A stretch of 64,000 nt of DNA, from contig OZ037766.1 of the NCBI GenBank assembly GCA_964035545.1, forward strand, positions 6,797,722 through 6,861,721, written 5' to 3'. The DNA comes from Bugula neritina. Its lineage: Eukaryota > Bryozoa > Gymnolaemata > Cheilostomatida > Bugulidae. Shown piece after piece: positions 1 to 10,137 of this stretch. Numbering within the stretch: position 1 is the stretch's first letter; each line of letters opens with the position of its first letter. The translations under genes were made by a program, and so were the position numbers. The notes beneath the pieces were generated by a model, which was given only the letters and a program-made list of their open reading frames with translations, made no database searches and had not been told where the DNA came from.

Positions 1-880
1 TGCGATATGATAACCTCAGACCTTAGATGGCTTGATCTAGATAGGTCAGATATGCCAAAGATCGAGTGCGATGGAGGAGTTTTGTAAAACTTGGAATCGA
101 GCCGAAACCGCCACACTGGACCGCTGCGGTAAAAGGTGACCACTTTTTATTCCTTTATTTTGAGTGAACTCGCAGAATGCAGATTTTGTAATCTGTTAAG
201 ACATGAAATAAATAATATGCTATGTTTCTTGCTTAAACTAAATTAATAATATCTGTTAGATTATTTCAAATAGATTTATGCATTACAAAAATTTGATAGT
301 GGTGAATTTTATGTATTGTCACTCAGAATTTGCTAATAGATAGCACGGCACATCAGGTTGGATGTCATAACACCAACACCATTTAATATTTACCAAAAAT
401 GCATTCAAGTTGAAATAAAATGCACCAATAAATGTGTAAATTTTAAAATAATCTGAGGTATATTATAAATTAAAAATATATCTGTCAAAATAGTTTATAT
501 GTATACAATCAATCTATAAGTCACAAAAATACAAGTAGCAAAAATATACTCCAATTAAAAAAATAAACAGGCTTGTGATTGTGAACCCAAAACATGCGCA
601 TAAGATATGCATATAAATTATTTTTATAAATGTATAGAACAAAAATATCATTAATTTAGTTTTATTATTTGAGCAGATTTTTATACTATAAAGAAAACAA
701 CCACACTATCTGCATGTTATTTCCCATCTTTACTTTGCTATTAGATAATATTATAAAATTAGAACTAGTTATGTAAACATAACATAGTTATACAAGTAAA
801 ATTTCTTCAATACATGCCTATAGATACGTATACATGGTTACAGGGCAACTCATACTAACCAAATTACACATTATAGTTTG
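1..880. other. Intergenic / 3' flank of the stathmin-like gene
   Basis: AT-rich sequence with no exon I can support. The first ~140 bases are richer in G+C than what follows. One frame is open from the window edge to a TAA at about 87 on the plus strand (28 codons), which might be the end of an exon or a mobile-element fragment, but it resembles no family I can name. The rest probably includes the 3' UTR of the minus-strand gene that stops at 881. Confidence 0.4.
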
Positions 881-2628
881 TCATTCTGCCGGAAATTCAT
901 TACTAGACAATGTGGCTAAGTTGAGGGGAGGTACTGACTCCTCCTCATTGTCACTATGAACCGGTGATTCCTGGGCTATGTCATTGTCAGCAGGTGGCAC
1001 TTGTGATTCAGCAGATATTTCACAGGAAGACTTCAGCAAAAGTTGATCAGAAATATTCTTCTTTTCAAATTCATCTAATTCTTCTGTAGTGGGAATATGC
1101 AATTTCTTACGCAATCGCACTTTAGCGGCATGCTCTTGTCGTGCCTTTAGTTTGTCTTTAATTGCTTGCAACTTGAGTTCTCGGTTTTCAGCAACCTGGT
1201 CAACTTTTTGTATTGTGTGTTCGAGCAACTCTTGTTGCTGTTTGACCTGATCTTGTTGTATGTTCACTACATCTGATTTTGTTGATACTGAGTTTATTTT
1301 CTCCAGCTTTTCCAGTTCAGCTTCCTAAAAAATTAGCCCACAGTAAACATAATATAGTTTATTCCTTAAAATAACAATTATGTGCATTCATGCGCAGGTG
1401 TGCGTGGGTATCAATTCTGAAGTAGGGCCAAAGTCACACAATGTCCAAATCTAGGCTGACCAAATCAATTCATGACTCAGAAAAACAAGTTTAAGCCACT
1501 TCAAATTGAGTAATGACTTGAATATATTTAAGTCAATTTGAACTGACTTGCAAGCCTTACAAGTCAGTACATATTGTTTGTGATGCTCATTTAAACATCA
1601 GCATAAATGTGATGGGGATTAATAAACCGTTGCAGTATTTAGCAGTTAGAGTACCTCTAGTTTCAGTTCTTTTTAAACTTTTGTTTTTATAAACAATAAA
1701 TAATATCAATATATTTATTGTAATACAATGCAAACATTATCATAAACATATTTTATAAGCACCAACTGTAGTTAGGTGTTTCGTATGCAATAAATCTCAA
1801 ATACTATCAATTTCTAAACAAACCTTCCTTCGTTGTTCTGCTTTTGCAAGCTTATTAGCTATTTCTTCTTTTGTTTTCTTCTTCTTTTTTCTTTTATCTA
1901 GTTTGGCAAGACGTGCAGGTATAGCTCGTCTAGGCAGCGTGGTGGCTTCTACCACTTCAAAAGCTAAACCATTCTTTGCTTCAAATTTTGATGTAGCAAT
2001 AAGACCTTCATTTCGCAAATTTTCAAGTATCCTTTGTTCATCTAATCTTGCTTTGTCTTTGGCACTTAAATTTCTTGGAGCAGGAGTTCCATTTAAACAA
2101 AAATCTAAAAGTAAAACAGAGTAGTTTAGTATAAATAACTAGAGTTGTTGAGCAAATATCTACTATTATGACTGTGATAATATGAAAAGGTCAAATAATG
2201 ATACTTTCGATTTAACTAATGTAAGCGTATGACCAGTGACCAATACGCTATATTAAATTACAAAGCAACTGCAGTTGTGAATATTTACCGAATTCAAAAG
2301 GTTTAAAGTTTCTTTCGATCTCTTCCACTACAGCACAGTCCGAGTTTTCAGTAATCATGTTTGCGTACTCATTCACATTAGTACCATCGTCACCATCCAA
2401 ATCATTGCCATCATAACCCGAGTCCAAACTTCGTTTTGATACTTTGCTGGTTGCACTTCCTGACGGTCTGTCGCCGCCGTCAATTGATGCACAAGAACCA
2501 GTAACGTTTTGCTTAAAACCATTTTTATTGCCGGTCATGTTGTCTTTTGGTAGTGCCGAGGTTTCAGAATTAGGATGGCCATTATTAACAGGAAGAACTT
2601 TGACCATTTTTCCATTGCTACAGCCCAT
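881..2628 (-). CDS. STMND1: Stathmin-domain protein, STMND1-like
   Basis: Three coding exons on the minus strand: 2628-2289, 2104-1824 and 1324-881, with GT-AG junctions and matching phases, giving 354 residues. The start is MGCSNGK, a Gly2/Cys3 N-terminus of the kind that is myristoylated and palmitoylated. Residues ~20-110 are polar and look disordered. The stathmin-like part begins in exon 2 (NGLAFEVVEA, a lysine-rich run, then EEIANKLAKAEQRRK) and continues in exon 3 as a long charged helix (AENRELKLQAIKDKLKARQE). This matches the stathmin pattern of a short N-terminal segment followed by a tubulin-binding helix. Stathmins bind tubulin dimers and destabilise microtubules; that role is inferred from family. 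The MGC start plus a long linker fits STMND1 better than stathmin 1-4. The C-terminal ~50 residues are acidic and unassigned. Family assignment is good; which paralogue is less sure. Confidence 0.8.
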
Positions 2629-3975
2629 AATGACGGTTTCGGTGTCTCAACTGTTCACTTAATATTTTAACTGCAGTTAGATCTTAAGCACATTACAATT
2701 AATTATGAGTAACAAATACTGAATCACAGCTCGCCAGCCATTAGAACAAGATGCTTAGCACGTTTTCTTGAGGCTGTAAATAGAGCTGGTGTTGCTTAGC
2801 GACAATAATGTGACTTTTTGATCCAAGTAATTTGTCGAAGTAGTAGCCAATAGTTTACGCTGATTTAGCTAGTCAATTTTATTTATTATGCCAACACTTC
2901 CGGTATCTCATTAAACTCTCTTTTTGCACAAGAGCATTATAATTATTATTTGATTTATATCTATCACATTAACCCTTTGTTTTGCACTGCTTTTATATTG
3001 ATATTATCATTGTGATTGTTAGTCTTTATCAATTACAATTACAATGGTTTTTAGCCACAATTTTAAAATTTTGCTTATTGTTATCAATTAATATTATTAT
3101 AATTTTTAATAATTTTAATTATAAATTTATAATATCAAATTCAATAATTGAATAAAATTAAATATAATATTAATACAATAAATGAATAATATATTTAATA
3201 ATTATAATAGACAATAGTGAAACTGAATATGTTTTACTATTACTGTTAGTATTAATATAATGAAATTGATATGTGATATTCATATTGTAGTTGTTTGAAT
3301 TATTGTGGTTATGATTCTCATTATTACAGTATGATATTCATATTGGTTATGAACTCATAGTCATTATGAGTATCTGTTAGTATGAGTATGACTATTAGTG
3401 ATACTACGGGTATGAATATTAGTAATAATATCACTATCAATATCAATTTCACTCTATCAATATTAGTATCATTATCAATAAAACTCCTCAATGTCTGTAA
3501 TGATGTTTTTTACTCTTAGCTGTTTGAAATAGTAATATTTATAACAGGGCAGCATTTTAGATTGACTATCTTGAGTTCAGATTGAAATTGATTATTTTAC
3601 ATGCCTATAATTTTATACTTAATCTTCTTGGATAACTTTCAAATGTTTAAGCCAAAACTTCGCTATTTACAGTCAAACAAAAGATACATATTGTACTAAT
3701 GTTTTTATAATAATATTTTTTATAGTGTTATCTATATTATAATTGATTTATTTATTTAAAACTAAATTCATTTGTTTTCCACATGTTTATTACAAGTTTA
3801 TACATGCGAACTGGTAGTTGCAGTCTTTTTACACTTTAATGCATATTTATATGATTAGTCATGGCGTTTTTACAGAACTATTTGAAACCAATTCTTTATG
3901 CTGTTTAAACTTTGGCATGGTAATCGGAACTTGTCACTGTTCAAATCCTCTTTATTATTTTGGAATCAGCTCAAC
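2629..3975. other. Intergenic region between divergent genes
   Basis: Space between the minus-strand stathmin-like gene and the plus-strand TATDN1 gene. It should hold both promoters. The middle (about 3090-3480) is very AT-rich with irregular TAATAT/ATTAT runs. I see no convincing exon or named regulatory site. Confidence 0.5.
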
Positions 3976-6900
3976 ATGAAATTTATAGGTGAGTTAATTA
4001 AACATATAAATGTTAAGAATTAGGCTAAGAAAATGGTTATACAATGACCAGTTTTAAATAATAGCATTCGTATTGATGATACACATAGTTGTGTGTTTCT
4101 ATTCTTAGATATAGGAGCAAATCTGACAGATGGCATGTATCAGGGTGTCTATCACGGGAAGTCAAAACACCAGCGTGCGTCATGGTTTTGAAATTAATGA
4201 TACAGAGGCTGTCATCAATATACTTTCATTTATTTTCAATCTTATATAAATCTTTATACTAATTTATTAGCAGTTAAAGCATATAGTTTCATTCATTGTT
4301 AAAAAAGTTATTTTTATTGATATAAATTAATATATATAAACGTTATTAATTGTTTTATGATTAAACAGCTGATCTAGAAGATGTCTTGAAGAGATCATTT
4401 GATGCTGGATTGGAGAAAATGTTTATCACTGGTGGCTCTCTGTCCGATTGTAAAGAAGCTCTAAAAATGTCACAACTAAATGGTACGCCTTCTATATTCT
4501 CATGTGTAATGATGCTCATCAAAATCTTTCTTCTTCATTTACTGAATATTTCAGATAAACCTAAGTACATTTTCTGTATACTATTTTCTACTCTCATGTG
4601 GCATAAAATGCCAACACCATTGGGAGTTGTCAACCCTATTTGCTTTGTTTCTGTCATAGTTAGACAGATTTTAGCCCATATATTGTGCTATATGTGCTGT
4701 TAGACAGACTGCACACCACAGTTGGTTGTCACCCTACTAGATGTGGAGAGTTTGAGAAAAACTTGGACACTGCAAATGACCCTCAACTGTATTATGACAG
4801 CCTGCAACAGCTAATTGCTGATAACAAGAATAAAGTAGTGGCTGTTGGAGAGTGTGGGCTAGGTAAATAGATTATTTACTAGATTAATTGTTTTTAGCAA
4901 GAGATTCGTTGTCAGAGCTTACTAACTGACAAGTGTTAAGTTCAAGGATGTAAATCTAGTCATTTGATTTAATATAAATTTTTAGCAACTTTTGTTTCAT
5001 ATTTATTTTTTTACTGGTTGCTGATTGATGAATTTAAAGGTGATCTGAGTTTCTCTCCATGATGCTTTTAGCTATTTAAACTCATCATCAAATCAAAGGA
5101 AGAGATAAGTTTGTAAAGACAATCTTTAAATATTAGAAACCCATGTCAATGCAACTTTTACCACATAATATGTGCCTGGAAAGCTCAGAAGTAGCCACCA
5201 GTAACTAAAAACTTTTATTTGGTTGATGAGAAAAATAAAATATATTTTTTTATTTTTGTTTCATTAACCTGTTGTAGACTATGATAGACTACATTTCTGT
5301 GACAAACAGACTCAACTAAAGTGAGTGAGCCAACTATTATTATAATTATTGTATGAGCTAACTGATGAAACAAGTGCACAATTTAGACTGCAAGAAGTAT
5401 AATATGCAGACATGAGTGTATTGTCTCAAATATAATATAGTGTTGTCAGTCATCTTTAGCTACATTCTACACAGTTTTTAAACATTAAACTAGTATTCTG
5501 TTATTTATAAATACAACAACTTTTTGATAAACTACTGGAGTTTCTAGAGTTGATCCACACTGCGTTCCCATTGCTTCACATTATTCTAATATATTTTTTT
5601 CATTTGATGTTTAGGAGCTCTTGCTTGAATAAACCCAAAACCATAAGTAAATGCAAACCGCAACCACTAATCAATTTGTACGAATTCATTTGAAGCAATG
5701 GGAACACAGGATCAGTAAAACCTTGCCCCTGCTGGTCTACTTAATATATTAGCCTTACATAACAAATGATAATCGCCAATTTTGATTGAAGATATTTTGA
5801 GAAGCAATTTGACCTGGCAGAAAGCACACAACTGCCAATGTTCTTACACTGTCGGAATGCGTTTGAAGATATGGCACCATTGTTGAGAAAACACAGAGAT
5901 AGAATCTCAGGAGGCGTGGTGCGTTATGGTTATTAAATCTATTCATAAATTAATGTCTTGTACTGCGTATAAATAATGTATAATATAGAGCAGGGGTGTC
6001 TAACCTTTTCAGACCAAGGGCCACTGAAAGGGAATATTCCGATGGCGAGGGCCACATTGTACACTTCAGTTTGAGCGGGGGGGGGGGGTCCACAACATCA
6101 GTGTTTTTCAAATTATTTTGTTCCAAAATTTTATGAATCTTTGAACAATTAAGTCTCAATAGTTACTGCAGGCTGCATGTTTTGTAGCATGTGGAAAAAT
6201 AGGACATTTAAAAGGTGGTTTTTCACTCTAATTTTAGCGTTATGCCTTCGAGGGCCACATAAATATAGGCTGGGGGTCACATCCCGCCGTGGGGCTGCCT
6301 GTTGGACAGCCCTCGTATAGAGTAGGCATAAGCGCAGTATGTTAGGTCTGGTTTTTTGTACTCTTTACTCAAACAAAGTTCATCTAAAAGCGTATGCTGC
6401 TTAGTCAAATGTCACATGTTATGTACCTTTTATTACTAAATGCAAGCACCATGTTCATATAATTTAAAATTATAAAGTTGGAATAGCATGGTTCACTTTA
6501 TACAGTGTCTTCTACCAACATCAATGTTCATGTGATGTTATAAAACCACACTAGGTTTGCTGTAGGTGCATTCGTTTACTGGAACAAAAGAAGAAGCTGC
6601 AGAGTTTGTCAAACTTGACTTGTACATTGGAATAAATGGTTGGTTAGTATATATAATATATTTCATTACTATAATATTATATTGGCCTTTACTAGACGGA
6701 CCAGAGTTGTCTTTTCTGGAGGTAGTGAGTTTAATGACAAGAGCTTGTTTCTTTATGAACGTATCAAGTAAACTTACTAATGACCACTAATATCAATTAT
6801 TAGTGGTTCAATATTTTGCAGATATTAAATGGCTTTCAGGTCTTCCTAATTACTACCTTTACATTTCAGCTCTTTAAAAACACAAGATAATATTGACGCT

Positions 6901-7587
6901 ATGAAAAGTGTGCCCTTGGACAGACTTATGATAGAAACAGGTAATTTTGCAATTATTATTGTTTGATACAGCAAACCAAACACCTAGCAATAGGCAATTC
7001 TCCAAGAAATCTAACAGATCATATTTGATGTCTAATACACAAAAGCTTCTATAATGATGGATCAACTTGGAAAGCACCAACAGGTTTTCAACACATTTTG
7101 GTTGCATGTAATCGAGTTGAAATCTTTCACTTGAAATGTATTGATCTGTAGGAGTACGATGCTATATAGTTCGACATCCTTCTGTTCAGATACACTAGCC
7201 ACTGTGACATTAGCACCATAATGAAGTTAACTTTGGCAACATAATGCTTCATTGCAGATTGCCCTTGGTGTGAAGTAAAGCGCACTCATGCAGGGTTTCA
7301 ATTTGTTAAGTCCACTTTTCTGGAGAAGAAAGCAGAAAAATGGGAGAAGGGTGCATTGGTTAAAAGCAGAAACGAGCCTGCCAGAATTCTGTAAGCAAAT
7401 AACCCCATACCTTGACCACAATTTAACAGACTACAGAAGTTGATGATTATAAATTATAAATATTTCTCATTTGTAACATTTTAGACAAGTGCTGGAAGTA
7501 ATGGCTGGAGCCAGGCAAGAAGATCCAGAGCTGTTAGCAGACACCATGTATCGCAACACATTGAAACTATTTCAATTGACAGAGTGA
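3976..7587 (+). CDS. TATDN1: TatD-family nuclease TATDN1
   Basis: Ten exons: 3976-3988, 4109-4174, 4369-4482, 4704-4862, 5278-5320, 5792-5918, 6566-6642, 6870-6940, 7258-7390 and 7485-7587. All junctions are GT-AG with consistent phase, giving 301 residues (human TATDN1 is 297). It belongs to the metal-dependent TatD hydrolases, which have 3'-5' exonuclease and endonuclease activity. Family blocks appear in order: [10 protein letters not shown] near the N-terminus, [62 protein letters not shown] and DRLMIETDCPWC, the metal-ligand region near the end. The H/E/D metal ligands in these blocks look intact. The first exon encodes only four codons and one base. Intron 6 contains a small hAT-like element. 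An AATAAA lies at 7637-7642. The gene converges on RPS6, with 129 bp between stop codons. Confidence 0.95.
5991..6314. mobile_element. Non-autonomous hAT-like element in TATDN1 intron 6
   Basis: A 324-bp element whose left end reads CAGGGGTGTCTAACCTTTT and whose right end, reverse-complemented, begins GAGGGCTGTCCAAC, so the ends are imperfect terminal inverted repeats of the CAGGG type typical of hAT transposons. It is flanked by near-identical 8-bp target duplications: ATATAGAG at 5983-5990 and GTATAGAG at 6315-6322 (7 of 8 match). It has no transposase frame. A run of G lies near 6078. It is more G+C-rich than the surrounding intron. Confidence 0.75.
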
Positions 7588-7636
7588 ATGATGACAAAGA
7601 TTGTACACTCGATTCTTAATTTTGATTTTTTTATGT

Positions 7637-7673
7637 AATAAATCAGAGAATAGGATTTTAAGTCAGCTTTATT
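7637..7673. promoter_or_regulatory. Facing poly(A) signals of TATDN1 and RPS6
   Basis: AATAAA on the plus strand at 7637-7642 serves TATDN1. TTTATT at 7668-7673 is AATAAA on the minus strand and serves RPS6. Each lies a short distance past its own stop codon, so the two transcripts' 3' ends should abut or overlap by a few bases. Confidence 0.7.
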
Positions 7674-7716
7674 ACAGCTAGCAAGATGGTAGTCAAGTAT
7701 AAACAATATAACATGT

Positions 7717-9895
7717 CTATTTCTTTGTTTCGCTTGACTGTGACAGTCTGGCAGCAGATCTTCGCATGCTGGATGAACGGCGTCTCTCATTCTTTCTTTC
7801 CTTAGCCTCTTTCACACGCTGAGCAAGAATCTTGGCATATGCAGACTCTTCCTCTCTGTTCTTCTCTCGTCTCCTCTTTTTAAGGGCAAGTCTGTGACGC
7901 TTGCGTTGGAGCACCATAGGGGTAATTAGACGTTGGATTTTGGGTGCCTTGTATCTCTGTTTCTTAGCTACAAATAAATAAATTTAATATAACACCACAT
8001 ACTGCCAGATGAAAAAACTCAGTCATGTTTGATAAAGTGACGCGGGATGTCTTGAAGAAAATTTGTATGTTACGCTTAGTTCTGATCAATACATAAAATA
8101 TCTCAGAGTGGAGGTAACAAAATTAATATCCCCATGAACTAGCACACTCTAGTTAAAAAAATAAAGAGAGCCGGCTTAATATCATGGGTAGTATATAACG
8201 GAGATGAACACATTTTTCACACCATTATTTCAGTTTGAAAATTTGTAGCTGTATTTTCTATTGCTAACTGCAACCTACCGGGTTGACCTTCTTTGAGTGG
8301 CAGTGCTCTTTTGATGACGTACTGCCTTACATCATCCTCCTTGGAAAGGTTAAACAGTTTTCTAATCTTGGAAGCTCTTTTAGGTCCAAGTCTTCTAGGT
8401 TGAGTTTTGTCGGTAAGTCCTGGAATTTCTTGTTCACCTGATGAACAGTTGAAAGCGAGCTTACAAATCAGGCATCGCATCTGAGATGGTTGGCAGCAGA
8501 AAAATATGGCGACTTTCAACATGTTAAACAAGTTGAGAATATTTGAGTAGACATTTCGAAAAAATTCTTCTAATCGATTATTTAGATAACAATCTCACCT
8601 TTTTTTATCACGACCAAGTTGAGAACAGACAAGTTGCTATCAACTATACATCCTCGAACCGATTTCCTTTTTCGTTCACCTTTCCTTCGAGGTCTGTAGC
8701 AACCGCTACCCTTCTTGAGCAGCAGACGTGCACGGCCATTGGTAAGGACACCTTGCTTCATAGGAAATCCTTGCTTGTCATTCCCACCAGTGATTCTTAC
8801 CACATACCCCTGAAAACACACTAAACGATTCAAAACCTTCCGATGTAAGATGATAAAAATGTATATAATGTTAAACTGGTACTTGTCTGTTACTTTTAGT
8901 TCTGATGAATACATGTAATATCTCAGAGTGGAGGTAACAAAATTAATATCCCCATGAGATAGCACACTCTAGTTAGAAAATCTAAAGAGAGCCGGCTTAA
9001 TATCATGGGTAGTATACTAATCTGAAAACAATCAAATTTAAACAAATATAATTATTAAAAATTTAAAAAGCACCAACATATAACTTAAAACTGTAATTTA
9101 GAGCATACCTTCCATTCATCACCCAAAGAATCGGCTTCAGTTTCCTGAGCCATTCTTTTTTCGTAAAAGTGACGCAGCTTCAAGTCATCATCGATTTCAA
9201 AGCATTTCTGCGAACCCGTTGCCGGGTAGGCTACATTAATCTGCAATAAAATTTAAATTAATTAGTTAACCAACAGTAATATCATACTTATAGTGTCACC
9301 AATTAGAAACTAAGTAACAAATCTAGTAAACCAGTAAAGTATTTACACTGACACAGACTTTTTTGGGTTTGGCAAATTAAACTCTTGATCTTACATCTTT
9401 AGAATTTTTGTGCGTCTTTCTTTAATTTTGGTAAATTCCAGGTTTTAAAGTTGAGTAATTTTTTGTTGGTGACAAATTTGTATAGCCAACAGTAACATAA
9501 CTAACATTTACCTAGGGCTAGTTTAATTGAAAATTACAGTTATTTTTATTTCAACTATCGACTTTAGCTTCAAGCACACTAACACTGGTGCTACGGAGAT
9601 TTAAAAACTAATGTAGTTTATTTTGAAGTTGATGATTAGATGCTAATTTCACTGCAATATCTATCTTAATTTTCAGATTTGTTCAATTGAAAACTAGAAA
9701 CACATACGGCTATACTCGCACCTTGAACTGGGTTAAGGCCTCGAGACTTAGCAACTTCATCTATCAATTTGTTTTACTGAACAAAGCATCCAGGTAATAA
9801 AAAACATTATCTTACAAACTAAAATAATTTAAGGTTTTATCGTATTAGTTTTAGGTTCATTACAACAAACCAAGTATAAACAAACTCACCTTCAT
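7717..9895 (-). CDS. RPS6: 40S ribosomal protein S6
   Basis: Five coding exons on the minus strand: 9895-9890, 9240-9109, 8809-8599, 8437-8279 and 7967-7717, phases consistent, 252 residues (human RPS6 is 249). The first coding exon contributes only Met-Lys, a layout common in ribosomal protein genes. Family blocks are nearly identical to animal RPS6: [72 protein letters not shown] and [18 protein letters not shown]. The C-terminus carries the basic serine cluster [18 protein letters not shown], where S6 kinases phosphorylate the animal protein (known for the family; sites here inferred). S6 sits in the small ribosomal subunit. Introns 2 and 4 carry two copies of one ~128-bp sequence, annotated separately. 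Confidence 0.97.
8069..8196 (-). ncRNA. Duplicated intronic element, copy A (candidate snoRNA)
   Basis: 128 bp inside RPS6 intron 4. It matches 8889-9016 in intron 2, with about ten differences by eye, while the rest of these introns is unrelated. On the host-sense (minus) strand the block can form a stem between AGAGTG and CACTCT with an internal hairpin. Ribosomal protein introns are the classic home of snoRNAs, so a processed small RNA is my leading reading. This copy lacks the ACA triplet seen in copy B, having TTATG at that position. The type call is tentative; a short mobile element is the alternative. Confidence 0.4.
8889..9016 (-). ncRNA. Duplicated intronic element, copy B (candidate snoRNA)
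   Basis: Partner of the block at 8069-8196, here in RPS6 intron 2. On the minus strand the order is a first segment containing AAGCCGGCTCTC, then AGAGTG, an internal ATCTC/GGGAT hairpin, CACTCT, and ATATTACATGT, so an ACA triplet follows the stem as in H/ACA snoRNAs. On the plus strand the same block starts with CTGATGA and ends with CTGA, resembling C and D boxes, so RNA class and strand remain open. Conservation of both copies amid diverged intron sequence is the main evidence. Confidence 0.45.
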
Positions 9896-10137
9896 ATTTG
9901 CTAACTCCTAAAATATAGGGTTTTACTGAGAGGAGGCCATGTCAAAAAGAAAGTTGGATACGAGATAGTACGGGATCCTTTGACCAATTGAAATGTTATT
10001 ACTATCGCGGATGTGCGATTGGCCTTTAAATATTCCCGCCAGTAATGAACGCCGATCAGTCAATATAAATAAAATTTCAGTTTTAAACAATTACTAAGTA
10101 ATTCAATTAGTATCGTTTTTCATTGAAGTTTTTCATC
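9896..10137. promoter_or_regulatory. Shared promoter region of RPS6 and POGLUT1
   Basis: Only 242 bp separate the start codons of the divergent RPS6 (minus) and POGLUT1 (plus) genes, so this interval must contain both leaders and core promoters unless an upstream non-coding exon exists. It is less AT-rich than its surroundings and contains CCAAT-type sequence in both orientations (ATTGG near 10018, CCAATTG near 9984). No clear TATA box is visible at the expected distance. Confidence 0.45.
9923..9953 (-). promoter_or_regulatory. TOP-like tract and short uORF upstream of RPS6
   Basis: On the minus strand the pyrimidine run CTTTCTTTTT (9953-9944) lies 48 bases before the RPS6 start codon and resembles the 5' terminal oligopyrimidine tract that begins ribosomal protein mRNAs. 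Directly after it an upstream ATG at 9940-9938 opens a five-codon reading frame (MASSQ, stop TAA at 9925-9923). If transcription starts at the tract, this ATG would be inside the leader. The start site itself is inferred. Confidence 0.4.

Noticed and set aside
1-87. 28-codon open frame running in from the window edge
   Set aside because: Too short to assign; could be an exon end or mobile-element fragment, but I recognise no motif.
8543-8824. 93-residue plus-strand frame
   Set aside because: Antisense to RPS6 exon 3.
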